Notes: generated by a model from the letters alone, not told the origin. 59,652 bases of DNA from an uncultured Bacteroidota bacterium (GCA_937861115.1 CALMBD010000307.1:1-59652); one strand, 5' to 3'. Shown: positions 1 to 9,543, numbered from the stretch's first letter. Translations and numbers: made by a program.

Positions 1-3000
1 GGTTGGCCATTCATTTCAACATGAAATGCCCCGGCATTCGGGTTCGGGTAGAGACTGAAATATTCCAGCCACTCCGGTGTTTCTGTGCCCACAGTTGTGA
101 TCACAATCATTTGCTGAAGGGTATTTGCGCCGCAGTTGTTGACGGCGGTCAGTTCCACGGTGTACGTACCCGGTGCGGCATATACATGCGTGGGGTTTGC
201 TTCACTACTGCTACTCGCATCGCCAAAATTCCATTGATAGGCTGTGGCGTTTTGCGACTGGTTATTGAAGGTGACAGCGCCCTGATTTATCACAAACCCA
301 AAAGCCGTTACGGGTACGTTCTGAACAATTATCGGGTTCGACGTAGTAATCGTATCGGAGCCATATTGGTTCGTGACGATGAGCGTTGCAGTATAGGAAC
401 CCGGAGTCGAATAGGTAACTGTCGGGTTCTGTTGTGTCGAGTTGCCCGGGACGCCTCCGGGGAATTCCCACTTCCAGTCCGTCGGATTTCCGGCAGATTG
501 ATCCGTATAGGTCACCGTGAACGGCGCACAGCCGCTGTTCTCGCTTACGCCAATGGCGGCAATGGGTGCACTTCCGGCAATTGTAACAGTCGTCGTAATC
601 TGGTCTGTACCGCAAGCATTTGTGGCAGTCAGCGACACGACATACATGCCGGTGGCACTATAGGTATAAGTCGGGTTTGCCAGATTGCTGGTTCCGCCGT
701 CGCCAAAATCCCAGAAATAGCTGGTGGCATTCTGTGAGGTATTCGTCAGCACAACCGACAAGCCGGCGGTCTGGACTGTGAATCCCGCATCCGGAATACC
801 GTTAGCGGTTATCATCATGGTGGTGGTATCACTTCCCGCTGCGTTCGAGGCGATCAGGGTGACCTGGTATGTTCCCGGTGTGTCCCATGTTGCGGAAGGG
901 TTTTCCAGGTTTGAGGCGCCCGGCTGGGCGCCTGCAAAGGTCCAGTTGAATGTGGTGGCATTCGGGCTGGACTGGTTGGAAAACTGCACGGCAAAGGGAG
1001 TGCATCCGGCAGTGTTGTTTACTGTAAATGCGGCATTCGGAGCCGTTACAATCGTGACAGTCTGGGTAAAGGTCGTAGAGCCGCAGTTGTTGATTGCCGT
1101 AAGCGTCACTGTGTAAGTGCCATCCTCCAGATAAGTGTGCCCGGGATTTTGCATCGAACTCGTACTACCGTCGCCAAACGCCCAATTGTAGGTCATGGCA
1201 TTGACGCTACCGTTGGTAAAGGAAGCAGTCGCGCCGTTGACAGTCGAACTGAAAGATGCGGAAGGAGGCGCCAAAACGGTAATGAATCCTTGTTGGGTAT
1301 AGGTGCTGCTGCCACCGGGGGAAGTGGCCACGAGCGTCACGTCGTAGGTGCCGGGTGTGTTATATACAACCGTTGGGTTCTGTTGCGTCGAACTTGAGGG
1401 CGTTCCGCCTGGAAAACTCCAGGCCCAGGAGGTGGTGTTGCCCGACGACAGATCCTGAAAATTCACCGTCAATGCTGCACAACCGGTCGTGGTATTAGCC
1501 GTAAAGCCGGCTGTCGGCTCTGTGATGATGATGACATTCTGGGTAAAGGTCGTTGAGCCGCAAGGGTTTGTGGCAGTCAGGGTAACGGTATAGGTGCCAT
1601 CTCCTGCGTAGGTATGGGTTGGGTTGGCAAGGTTGCTGGTACCGCCGTCACCAAATGCCCAGGAGTAGGATACCGCATTTTGTGAAGTATTCGTGAAGGT
1701 GGCCGTAGACCCGTTTACACTGCTGGTAAAGGCTGGGCTCGGTGCAGGGTTGACCGTAATGTAGTTGGTCTGTGTCGCCGTATTGGAACCTGCCGCATTG
1801 CTTGCTGTGAGGGTTACGGAATAGGTGCCGGGGGTGTTGTACACCACGACAGGGTTCTGCACCGTGGCGCTTGATGGACTGCCGCCCGGGAACTGCCAGT
1901 TCCATGCTGTAGCGTTCAGCGATGAACTGTTGGTGAATTGTACCGTCAGGGGACCGCAGCCACTCGTGGGAGAAGCCGTAAACCCTGCCGTCGGCGGGGT
2001 TACAATGGTCACCGTCTGGGTAGCGGTCGTATTGCCACAAGGATTCGTTGCCGTCAGTACAACCGTGTACACACCATCGGTGGTATAGGTATGGGTGGGG
2101 TTGGCCAGATTGCTGGTACCGCCGTCGCCAAATGTCCAGGAGTAGGATACTGCGTTTTGCGAGGTATTGGTAAAGGTGGCGTTCAGCCCGTTGACGCTAT
2201 TCGTAAACCCTGCAACAGGAACGGTATTGACCGTGATGTAATTGGTCTGTGACGCCGTATTCGAACCTGCTGCATTGCTCACCGTGAGCGTCACGGAATA
2301 GGTCCCGGGCGTATTGTACACGACGACAGGATTCTGCACGGCAGAACTTGACGGACTGCCGCCCGGAAACTGCCAGTTCCATGCGGTTGCATTCAGCGAC
2401 GAACTGTTGGTGAATTGTACCGTCAGGGGGCCGCAGCCACTTGTGGGGGAAGCCGAGAACCCTGCCGTCGGCGGGGTTACGATGGTCACTGTCTGTGTGG
2501 CCGTAGAGGTGCCACATGGGTTGGAAGCAGTTAACACTACTGTATACACGCCATCGGTGGCATAAGTATGGGTCGGGCTGGCCAGATTGCTGGTACCGCC
2601 GTCGCCAAATGTCCAGGAATAGGATACTGCGTTTTGCGAAGTATTGGTAAAAGTGGCGTTTACTCCGTTGACACTATTCGTAAACCCGGCAACGGGTACC
2701 GTATTGACTGTGATATAGTTGGTCTGGGTGAGCGTGTTGGAACCTGCCGCATTGCTCACTGTAAGGGTCACGGAATAGGTGCCCGGCGTGTTGTACACAA
2801 CCGAGGGATTCTGTGCGGTAGAACTGGAAGGTGTGCCTCCGGCAAACTGCCAGTTGTAGGCGGTTGGGTTTCCGGAAGACTGGTTGGTAAACTGAACCGT
2901 GAGTGGACCGCAACCGCTTGTCGGCGAAGCGGTAAAGGCTGCCGCCGGCGGAGCGTTTACAGTAACGGTCTGAGATACCGTAACACTGCCGCAGTCGTTG

Positions 3001-5108
3001 GTAGCCGTGAGCATTACGGTGTAGGTGCCGCCTGTTGTATAGGTATGTACAGGATTGGCGTCTGTGCTCGTCATGCCATCGCCAAAGTTCCACAAATAGG
3101 AAGTCGCGTTCTGCGATGTGTTGGTAAAGGTAACCACCTGTCCGTTGATCGCGGAAATGAAGTTGGAAACCGGATTGGCCTGAACAATGATATAATTGGA
3201 CTTGATCACCGTACTCGACCCCGAGGGGTTTATGGCAGTCAGGGTAACGGAATAAGCACCGGGGTTCTGATAAATGACGGTCGGGTTTTGCAGGCCGGAA
3301 GCTACGGGCGAGCCACCGGGAAACTGCCAGACATAGCTGACTGCGTTCGGGGAGGACTCATTGACAAAATGAACGGACATCGGGGCGCATCCGGTAGTCG
3401 GATTGGCGCTGAACTCGGCGACCGGCGCGGTGTTGACAGGGATCGTTTTCATCGCCATGCCGCAACCGTTGGTGACAGTGAGCTTTACAATGTATAATCC
3501 CGGGTCAATGTAAGTGTAGGAGGGATTTTGTTCGTCGCTGATACCGCCGTCGCCAAACTCCCAAAGATAGGAATCGGCGTTCGCGGAGAGATTGTTGAAG
3601 TTGACGGTTAACCCATCAACCGTGAAGGAGAAATTGGCAACCGGAGTGCCCAGCACAGTGACCTGCTTGGTTGTCGATACCGGACCGCCATTTCCGTTAA
3701 GGGTAAGCGTTACATTATAGGTACCCGGATTGTTCCATGTCACAACCGGATTGGTCTGGTTGGACGTGGAGGGAATTCCGTTCTGGAAGGTCCACGACCT
3801 GCCGGTTATGTTGCCTGAAGACTGGTCGCTCATTTGCACGGGTGCTCCCTGGCATGCAGGGCTGGGATTCCAGTCAAAATCAGCAACAAGCGGCGGCGGC
3901 GGCGGGCCGCAGGGCGACAGGCATCCACTGTTTATCTTGGTCGTGATATAACTGCTGATGACATTGATCGAGTTGGCACTCCAGGTCATGCTGCCCACGT
4001 TTACAGGGCTCATGATGAAATTAGTGTTCTGTGGATCGTGCGGGCAGTTGAAATTGTGCCCTATTTCATGTGAGGTCAGCGAGCGCAGAGAGTTGGCGCT
4101 GGCAGTATAATCCTGCAGGCAATGGTACTTGTTCGTGTTGCATACGCCGTTGATGTAGGCGATGCCGATGACGTTTCCGGAAAAATTCCGGTTGGTCCAC
4201 AACTCGGCAATATCGAAAGGTACGCCAAAGTTGCCGGCATTGCCCCAGGTCCGGAAGCTCCCCAGCAGGGTGCCCGGATCAAGCGAAGCGCTCCAGGGAT
4301 CGGCGCCGACAACAACAAACTGAGTGACAATCGTAAATTCAATATCGTGGTTGAAATTGCCGGTGTAGTCGCCCTGAACATCGTTGAGGACGGCAATATT
4401 GTGGTTTTCAACTGCAGTTACCGACCCGTATTTATTAAACATGGAGTTGTCGGAAGCAATAGCTATTTCAATCTGGTAGCACGCCAACAGCGATTTGGAG
4501 GCATCGTCGTCGCCGGAGGTTTCGTAAGATTCTATCCATTTGTCGGCTTTTTCCTGTTCTTCTTCTGCACCACAAATATGGTCCGTATCCGGTTTTACGG
4601 CCTCGCGCTCATACACCACAAAAAGATCATGCGCGGCACCCGGCTCGTAGTACGACAAGGGTTCAATATAATACCGGCCGCCTTCGGCATCGATAAAGCC
4701 GTAAATAAAATTATCATCGACAGTGAGGCGCACCTTGCCGCCGCCCTGAGACTCATAGCCCTTAAAGGCTTTGTTTTCCGTGGGATAGGTTGTTTGCAGT
4801 CCTTGCGGTGTGAGCACTTGCAAGGTATAACCCGAACCGGTTATCTCGCTCGGCGTCAGTTGTAACTTCCACTGGTGGCTGCCTAGCAGGAGTTCCTGTT
4901 CGCTGAAAGTTGGGTTGTTTTTGATGGCGACATCCAGCGCCGCCACATCGATTTGGTATATTTCACAGTGTTTGAACTGTGTCTGCAGGACATCGGAAGT
5001 GATTTTGGCCGGCGTACCTGTGAATGTCTGGGCCCAAAGCACGGAGTCCGGGAAAAGGATACCTGAAAGCAATAAGAGGCCAAATAGCAGACGTAAACGC
5101 TGAATCAT
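1..5108 (-). CDS. Giant secreted metzincin metalloprotease with 16 PKD domains and T9SS sorting domain (3' end off window)
   Basis: The reading frame is open from the ATG at 5108 to the left edge, giving at least 1702 residues; the C-terminus lies outside the window. Residues 1-26 are a signal peptide ending near LWAQ. Residues about 205-400 form a reprolysin/M12B-like protease domain. Its zinc motif HEIGHNFNCPHD starts at residue 347, with a Met-turn (FIMSP) shortly after. A Cys and poly-Pro linker follows, then 16 PKD domains alternating between a WxFPGG type and a WxFGDGG type. The last visible residues, near 1685, contain YPNPNAG, the start of a T9SS type A sorting domain, so only about 60-80 residues are missing. 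I infer a cell-surface or secreted protease exported by T9SS. The substrate is unknown. The third zinc-motif position that is usually Gly is Asn here. A divergent outer-membrane protein gene starts at 5480. Confidence 0.9.
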   Translation of the reverse strand, partial: MIQRLRLLFGLLLLSGILFPDSVLWAQTFTGTPAKITSDVLQTQFKHCEIYQIDVAALDVAIKNNPTFSEQELLLGSHQWKLQLTPSEITGSGYTLQVLTPQGLQTTYPTENKAFKGYESQGGGKVRLTVDDNFIYGFIDAEGGRYYIEPLSYYEPGAAHDLFVVYEREAVKPDTDHICGAEEEQEKADKWIESYETSGDDDASKSLLACYQIEIAIASDNSMFNKYGSVTAVENHNIAVLNDVQGDYTGNFNHDIEFTIVTQFVVVGADPWSASLDPGTLLGSFRTWGNAGNFGVPFDIAELWTNRNFSGNVIGIAYINGVCNTNKYHCLQDYTASANSLRSLTSHEIGHNFNCPHDPQNTNFIMSPVNVGSMTWSANSINVISSYITTKINSGCLSPCGPPPPPLVADFDWNPSPACQGAPVQMSDQSSGNITGRSWTFQNGIPSTSNQTNPVVTWNNPGTYNVTLTLNGNGGPVSTTKQVTVLGTPVANFSFTVDGLTVNFNNLSANADSYLWEFGDGGISDEQNPSYTYIDPGLYIVKLTVTNGCGMAMKTIPVNTAPVAEFSANPTTGCAPMSVHFVNESSPNAVSYVWQFPGGSPVASGLQNPTVIYQNPGAYSVTLTAINPSGSSTVIKSNYIIVQANPVSNFISAINGQVVTFTNTSQNATSYLWNFGDGMTSTDANPVHTYTTGGTYTVMLTATNDCGSVTVSQTVTVNAPPAAAFTASPTSGCGPLTVQFTNQSSGNPTAYNWQFAGGTPSSSTAQNPSVVYNTPGTYSVTLTVSNAAGSNTLTQTNYITVNTVPVAGFTNSVNGVNATFTNTSQNAVSYSWTFGDGGTSNLASPTHTYATDGVYTVVLTASNPCGTSTATQTVTIVTPPTAGFSASPTSGCGPLTVQFTNSSSLNATAWNWQFPGGSPSSSAVQNPVVVYNTPGTYSVTLTVSNAAGSNTASQTNYITVNTVPVAGFTNSVNGLNATFTNTSQNAVSYSWTFGDGGTSNLANPTHTYTTDGVYTVVLTATNPCGNTTATQTVTIVTPPTAGFTASPTSGCGPLTVQFTNSSSLNATAWNWQFPGGSPSSATVQNPVVVYNTPGTYSVTLTASNAAGSNTATQTNYITVNPAPSPAFTSSVNGSTATFTNTSQNAVSYSWAFGDGGTSNLANPTHTYAGDGTYTVTLTATNPCGSTTFTQNVIIITEPTAGFTANTTTGCAALTVNFQDLSSGNTTSWAWSFPGGTPSSSTQQNPTVVYNTPGTYDVTLVATSPGGSSTYTQQGFITVLAPPSASFSSTVNGATASFTNGSVNAMTYNWAFGDGSTSSMQNPGHTYLEDGTYTVTLTAINNCGSTTFTQTVTIVTAPNAAFTVNNTAGCTPFAVQFSNQSSPNATTFNWTFAGAQPGASNLENPSATWDTPGTYQVTLIASNAAGSDTTTMMITANGIPDAGFTVQTAGLSVVLTNTSQNATSYFWDFGDGGTSNLANPTYTYSATGMYVVSLTATNACGTDQITTTVTIAGSAPIAAIGVSENSGCAPFTVTYTDQSAGNPTDWKWEFPGGVPGNSTQQNPTVTYSTPGSYTATLIVTNQYGSDTITTSNPIIVQNVPVTAFGFVINQGAVTFNNQSQNATAYQWNFGDASSSSEANPTHVYAAPGTYTVELTAVNNCGANTLQQMIVITTVGTETPEWLEYFSLYPNPNAGAFHVEMNGQ
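115..3893 (-). repeat. Tandem array of 16 PKD domains in 8 alternating pairs (477-bp unit)
   Basis: On the plus strand the FGDG-encoding string CGCCA recurs at 221, 701, 1172, 1649, 2126, 2603, 3080 and 3551. Four consecutive spacings are exactly 477 bp (159 codons); the others are 471 or 480. Between these lie the FPGG-type domains, for example near 460, 1404, 1878, 2360, 2838 and 3318. The repeat is therefore a pair of PKD domains rather than a single one. The units around 1741-2217 and 2218-2694 are nearly identical in DNA, pointing to recent duplication or gene conversion. Confidence 0.9.
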
Positions 5109-5153
5109 GGTCAGAATTTGTTTGACGAAGTAGTTTGAAAATAGTTCAATAAC

Positions 5154-5179
5154 AAAAAATAATTGCCCCTGAAGGGCAA
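5154..5179 (-). terminator. Hairpin plus U-run in the leader of the giant protease gene
   Basis: Read on the minus strand, TTGCCC and GGGCAA (5163-5179) form a 6-bp stem with a 5-base loop, followed by a T-rich run. It lies about 45-70 bases upstream of the start codon at 5108. It looks like a weak intrinsic terminator inside the 5' leader, which could attenuate the gene or block transcription entering from the right. The rest of the 5109-5479 gap holds the promoter of the next gene and otherwise nothing I recognise. Confidence 0.3.
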
Positions 5180-5430
5180 ATTGTTCACTATTGGTGTTTA
5201 AGTGGCCTGGAGAGGAATCTGTAATCGATGCCGGGACGGCTGAGGGAAGTGTTGTTTTTCGGAGGCGAATGTAGGGCGCATACCGCTATTTCTTTTCACG
5301 CTAAATGAAAAAATGCCCGTTTGGTCAAAAACAAGACGTAATTTTTCTGTGCAAAAAATTGCAGCCGGCAAAACAGCCCAATCATGACAATCTACGTTTA
5401 CGGATAAACCCGAAAAATGTTCCGCTTTTA

Positions 5431-5438
5431 TACCTTTG
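5431..5438 (+). promoter_or_regulatory. Bacteroidota -7 box TACCTTTG
   Basis: An exact TAnnTTTG match 41 bases upstream of the ATG at 5480. No clear -33 TTTG is visible at the usual distance. Confidence 0.5.
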
Positions 5439-5479
5439 CCCGCACCTGAACAAGTATTCCTCACCTCAACATTTTTAAC

Positions 5480-6058
5480 ATGAAATATTTTCAATGCCTG
5501 CCAGCCATCGCACTGGTGTTTTTCATGCTGCTTTCCGGAAAAACAGCCGCACAGGAAGAACGCGACAACGACTCCGATTTCAGGTCGCGCCTGTGGTACG
5601 GCGGCAATATCGGCCTGAACTTTTACGGTTTTAATGGCGGCAATGTTTTCCAGATCGGTCTGGCGCCAATGGTCGGTTATAAAATTGTCGAGCCGCTGTC
5701 GGTGGGCCCGCGTGTATCCCTGTTTTTCGCTTCGGTAAAGCAACCCGGGTTCAAGGCGGTCGGGGTTTTTGACGTAGATGCCGGCATGTTTATGCGCCTG
5801 CGTGCTTTCAGAGGCCTGTTCCTCCAGGGCGAAGTGTCGTATGAGTGGTTCCAGGAGCCTGTTTTTTATACCAACGGGACAACAGAAAAAGTAGCTTCCA
5901 CACGAACCAATCCGCGAATCGGCGCAGGCTGGAACTGGAGTGAAGGGCGCGGCGCCGGCACCGAAATCGGCATATTCTACAATACAGCCATTGCTAATGA
6001 CATCAACACCTTCCAAAATCCCTGGGAATACCGCTTTGGTTTTACCTGGAATTTCTGA
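5480..6058 (+). CDS. Small outer-membrane beta-barrel protein, function unknown
   Basis: 192 residues. An N-terminal signal peptide of about 24 residues ends near KTAAQ. The rest alternates short polar and hydrophobic segments rich in Gly and aromatics, and the protein ends in FTWNF with a terminal Phe. These are features of small Bacteroidota outer-membrane barrels (OMP_b-brl type). Its own promoter box lies just upstream, and it ends 47 bases before the aldolase gene on the same strand. Nothing identifies a ligand or partner. The family assignment rests on composition and termini only. Confidence 0.7.
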   Translation: MKYFQCLPAIALVFFMLLSGKTAAQEERDNDSDFRSRLWYGGNIGLNFYGFNGGNVFQIGLAPMVGYKIVEPLSVGPRVSLFFASVKQPGFKAVGVFDVDAGMFMRLRAFRGLFLQGEVSYEWFQEPVFYTNGTTEKVASTRTNPRIGAGWNWSEGRGAGTEIGIFYNTAIANDINTFQNPWEYRFGFTWNF

Positions 6059-6105
6059 AAATCATACCAATATCTTTTCTCTAACCAATCCACCACCACA
6101 TTCTT

Positions 6106-7164
6106 ATGGCTAATCAAAAAATACTCGACCTGCTGGGCGACAAGGCGGGATATTACCTCGACCACGTTTGTCACACGATTGACAAGAAATCGCTGCACGC
6201 GCCATCCCGCGATCATGTAACAGACATCTGGTTGCAGAGCAACCGCAATCCACAGACGCTCCGCAGCATCCAGCAAATACTCGGCACTGGTCGACTGGCC
6301 AATACGGGCTATGTGAGCATCCTGCCCGTCGATCAGGGGATTGAGCACTCTGCCGGGGCATCTTTTGCACCCAACCCCATCTTTTTCGATCCGGAAAACA
6401 TCGTCAAACTTGCTGTCGAGGGCGGATGCAACGCCGTTGCAAGCACCTATGGCGTGCTGGGCAGTGTGGCGCGGAAGTATGCGCACCGCATCCCGTTTGT
6501 GGTGAAAATCAACCACAATGAGTTCCTGTCTTACCCGAACAAGTTCGACCAGATCATGTTCGGTACTATAAAGAATGCCTGGGAAATGGGCGCCGTCGCG
6601 GTTGGAGCCACCATTTACTTCGGCTCGGAAGAAAGCGGCCGGCAGATCATCGAAGTCAGCAAGGCCTTCGACATGGCGCATGAACTCGGCATGGCCACTA
6701 TCCTGTGGTGTTATCTGCGCAACAGCGGCTTTAAAAAAGACGGTGTGGACTACCACACCAGCGCCGACCTGACCGGACAGGCCAATCACCTCGGCGTAAC
6801 CATTCAGGCCGATATCATCAAGCAAAAATTGCCGACCAATAACGGCGGATACAACGCACTTCAGTTTGGCAAAACACACCCAAAGGTGTATTCCGAACTG
6901 ACGACCGACCATCCGATCGACCTTTGTCGCTACCAGGTAGCCAATTGTTACATGGGCCGCGTCGGACTGATCAATTCGGGCGGGGAGTCGAAAGGCGCTA
7001 CGGATTTGCAGGAGGCGGTTATTACTGCCGTTGTGAACAAGAGAGCCGGCGGCATGGGCCTTATTTCCGGCAGAAAAGCCTTCCAGAAGCCAGTGAAGGA
7101 GGGCGTCACCCTGTTGAACGCTATCCAGGATGTTTACCTGGACAGGTCAATCAAACTGGCATAA
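6106..7164 (+). CDS. fbaB: Class I fructose-bisphosphate aldolase (FbaB/DhnA type)
   Basis: 352 residues, the normal length for the family. It cleaves fructose-1,6-bisphosphate to dihydroxyacetone phosphate and glyceraldehyde-3-phosphate, in glycolysis and gluconeogenesis, in the cytoplasm. The family signatures LPVDQGIEH (around 73-81), VVKINHNE (around 132-139) and [10 protein letters not shown] are present. Lys239 in ADIIK is the expected Schiff-base lysine, matching the position in E. coli FbaB. The C-terminal phosphate-binding region NSGGESKG is present near 300. The gene is followed after 14 bases by argS, so the two may be co-transcribed. Confidence 0.95.
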   Translation: MANQKILDLLGDKAGYYLDHVCHTIDKKSLHAPSRDHVTDIWLQSNRNPQTLRSIQQILGTGRLANTGYVSILPVDQGIEHSAGASFAPNPIFFDPENIVKLAVEGGCNAVASTYGVLGSVARKYAHRIPFVVKINHNEFLSYPNKFDQIMFGTIKNAWEMGAVAVGATIYFGSEESGRQIIEVSKAFDMAHELGMATILWCYLRNSGFKKDGVDYHTSADLTGQANHLGVTIQADIIKQKLPTNNGGYNALQFGKTHPKVYSELTTDHPIDLCRYQVANCYMGRVGLINSGGESKGATDLQEAVITAVVNKRAGGMGLISGRKAFQKPVKEGVTLLNAIQDVYLDRSIKLA

Positions 7165-7178
7165 AATTACACCTACTA

Positions 7179-9032
7179 ATGTCTGACATCATAACCACAA
7201 TACAAAGCGCTGTCACACAGGCAGTTGAACAACTATACGGCGAAAAAACCGACCCCGCTGCTGTCCAGGTGAACACTACCCCACCCGATTTTACCGGTGA
7301 TTACTCTGTGGTCGTCTTTCCTTTCGTCAAAATAGCCAAAAAATCGCCCGACGCGGTAGCTTCGGAGATCGGCGCTTTTTTGCACCGCGAAGTTGCCGAA
7401 GTTGCCGGCTTCAATGTCGTCAAAGGTTTTGTCAACCTTGAAATTGCCGATACCTACTGGCAGCATTTTCTGGCTTCCGTAGCTGCCAACCCGACATACG
7501 GGCGCAAACCGCGCAACGGCCAAAAGGTTATGGTGGAATATTCGTCCCCGAATACCAACAAACCGCTTCACCTCGGACACATCCGCAATATCCTGCTCGG
7601 CTGGTCCTGTGCACAGATACTGGATGCAGCGGGATATGATGTGGTAAAGGCACAGATCATCAACGACCGGGGCGTAGCCATCTGTAAAAGCATGTTGTCG
7701 TGGAAAAAATACGGTGCAGGCAAAACGCCCGAAAACAGCGGCATCAAAGGAGACCACCTCGTGGGCGATTTTTACGTGCTTTTTGAGCAGAAAACCAAAG
7801 AAGAATACGACGCCTGGCAACAAAGTAGTGAAGCGTCGGCCATTTTTGAAAACCGCGGTAAAAAGGAACAAACAGAAAAGGAGTTTTTCAAGGACTATAA
7901 AAACAAGTGGTTCAACGAACACTCTGTACTGGGCGCCGAGGTTCGCGAAATGCTCCTGAAATGGGAGGCGCATGATCCGGATACCGTTGCATTGTGGAAG
8001 CAGATGAACGGCTGGGTGTACCAGGGTTTTGATCGTACCTATTCCGACCTTGGGGTGTCGTTCGACAAACTGTATTATGAGAGCGATACCTACCTGCTCG
8101 GCAAGGATATTGTGGAAGACGGCCTGTCAAAAGGAGTTTTTTTCAAAAAAGACGACGGCTCCGTCTGGATTGATCTGACCGATGCCGGATACGACCAGAA
8201 AATAGTGTTGCGCGCCGACGGGACGTCTGTTTATATCACCCAGGATCTTGGTACCGCCCGGATGCGTTATCATGACTTTGGCTGCGACCGATTTGTTTAC
8301 GTCGTTGCCGACGAGCAGAACTACCACTTCCAGGTTTTATTTGAAATTCTTAAGCGGCTGGGCGAGCCTTATGCAGCAGGCCTGCACCACCTTTCCTATG
8401 GCCTGGTGGAATTGCCCACCGGCCGGATGAAAACCCGCGAGGGCACCGTCGTCGATGCCGATGACCTGATTGAGGAGTTGATCCGGATCGCACGCGAGCA
8501 GGCGCAGGAACGCGGAGAAACCGAGGGTATTTCACCGGAAGAGAAAGAATCCAATCTGCGCAAGATCGGCATGGGAGCGCTCAAGTTCTTTATTATAAAG
8601 GTGCACCCGAAGAAGAGAATGATCTTTAATCCGGAGGAATCGGTGGACCTTCAGGGCCAGACCGGGCCTTATATTCAGTATTCCTATGTCCGGATCAACG
8701 GGTTGATGCAGCGGGTAGAAAAGGAAAATATTGATCTGTCGGCAGCCGTCGGTTATGAGGGCATTCAGCCTCAGGAACGCGATTTGCTCGCTGCACTGCA
8801 TGAGTATCCGGCAGTCCTGATGCAGGCCGCTTCTGCCTACGACCCTTCACTTGTCGCCAATTACTGCTATGACCTGGCCAAAAAGTTCCACCGATTCTGG
8901 CACGACCTGTCGGTGTTCAATGCCGACACAGCGGCTGCAAAAGCATTCAGGCTTACCCTGAGCAAGGCAGTCGGGCAGGTGTTGAAGTCGGGGATGCAAT
9001 TGTTGGGCGTAGAAATGCCCAACAGGATGTAG
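7179..9032 (+). CDS. argS: Arginyl-tRNA synthetase
   Basis: 617 residues. It charges tRNA-Arg with arginine. The N-terminal additional domain covers about 1-110. The class I signature appears as SSPNTNKPLHLGHIRN, with HLGH as the HIGH motif. The KMSK-equivalent is GRMKTREGT, the form usual in Bacteroidota ArgS. The C-terminal DALR anticodon-binding domain covers about 490-617. I chose the ATG at 7179 because the same frame upstream overlaps fbaB and encodes nothing ArgS-like. It ends 3 bases before the convergent gene at 9036. Confidence 0.96.
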   Translation: MSDIITTIQSAVTQAVEQLYGEKTDPAAVQVNTTPPDFTGDYSVVVFPFVKIAKKSPDAVASEIGAFLHREVAEVAGFNVVKGFVNLEIADTYWQHFLASVAANPTYGRKPRNGQKVMVEYSSPNTNKPLHLGHIRNILLGWSCAQILDAAGYDVVKAQIINDRGVAICKSMLSWKKYGAGKTPENSGIKGDHLVGDFYVLFEQKTKEEYDAWQQSSEASAIFENRGKKEQTEKEFFKDYKNKWFNEHSVLGAEVREMLLKWEAHDPDTVALWKQMNGWVYQGFDRTYSDLGVSFDKLYYESDTYLLGKDIVEDGLSKGVFFKKDDGSVWIDLTDAGYDQKIVLRADGTSVYITQDLGTARMRYHDFGCDRFVYVVADEQNYHFQVLFEILKRLGEPYAAGLHHLSYGLVELPTGRMKTREGTVVDADDLIEELIRIAREQAQERGETEGISPEEKESNLRKIGMGALKFFIIKVHPKKRMIFNPEESVDLQGQTGPYIQYSYVRINGLMQRVEKENIDLSAAVGYEGIQPQERDLLAALHEYPAVLMQAASAYDPSLVANYCYDLAKKFHRFWHDLSVFNADTAAAKAFRLTLSKAVGQVLKSGMQLLGVEMPNRM

Positions 9033-9035
9033 CCG

Positions 9036-9512
9036 TCAAAAGAAAAACCGCATTCCCAGTCCTCCGCCCCCATCAAAATCGGTACCTGGAAGAATGGTCA
9101 GCCGTGGGGTGACCTGAAGGAAAATATCGAACCGCGAGAATTCGTAGTTCAGTCCGAAGTTGCCGCTAAAGCCGACGACCACTTCGTTGTCATTGTTGTC
9201 TTTCTTGCGATTGTGGTCTCTGAAACCGACAAAAGCGCCGGGGCCATAGTAGAAGTTAAACGCTTCGGTGGTTGCCAGACGCTTGAACCATAGTCCATGC
9301 ACATTGACAAAAAAGAAGTCGTGGTCGTCGTCGCCCAGGTCCCAGGCAAAGAGGATATCGGTGTGCATGGCGCCCGGGCCGTTGCGAAAGTGCAGGTTCA
9401 GGCCGGTGGGGTCGCCCACCTGAAAGCCAATGCCCACGTTCTGGGCAAATAAATCATTGTTTATGAGCCCGTTGAGGAGCAGTACAATGCCAATAGGAAG
9501 CAAAAATCGCAT
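9036..9512 (-). CDS. Small outer-membrane beta-barrel protein, function unknown
   Basis: 158 residues from the ATG at 9512. I preferred this start to a longer reading because it begins a clear signal peptide (MRFLLPIGIVLLLNG, ending near LFAQ) and sits 24 bases below a TAATTTTG promoter box. The mature part is Gly and aromatic rich with repeated amphipathic strands, contains an Asp/His-rich loop (GDDDHDFFF), and ends GMRFFF with a terminal Phe. I infer a small outer-membrane barrel. It converges on argS with almost no spacing. Confidence 0.7.
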   Translation of the reverse strand: MRFLLPIGIVLLLNGLINNDLFAQNVGIGFQVGDPTGLNLHFRNGPGAMHTDILFAWDLGDDDHDFFFVNVHGLWFKRLATTEAFNFYYGPGAFVGFRDHNRKKDNNDNEVVVGFSGNFGLNYEFSRFDIFLQVTPRLTILPGTDFDGGGGLGMRFFF

Positions 9513-9535
9513 TTTGAGAGTATTTTGTTTGGTTG

Positions 9536-9543
9536 CAAAATTA
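9536..9543 (-). promoter_or_regulatory. Bacteroidota -7 box TAATTTTG
   Basis: An exact TAnnTTTG match on the minus strand, 24 bases upstream of the start at 9512. It supports that start over a longer one. Confidence 0.5.

Noticed and set aside
2568-3497. 309-codon open frame on the plus strand across the PKD array
   Set aside because: It is antisense to the in-frame PKD-coding strand, which shows clear domain motifs and an unbroken frame from 5108. The antisense product is Arg/Gly/Cys rich with no recognisable domain.
115-3893. Possible CRISPR or satellite array
   Set aside because: The repeats are 477 bp, coding, diverged and translate to PKD domains. There are no short direct repeats with unique spacers.
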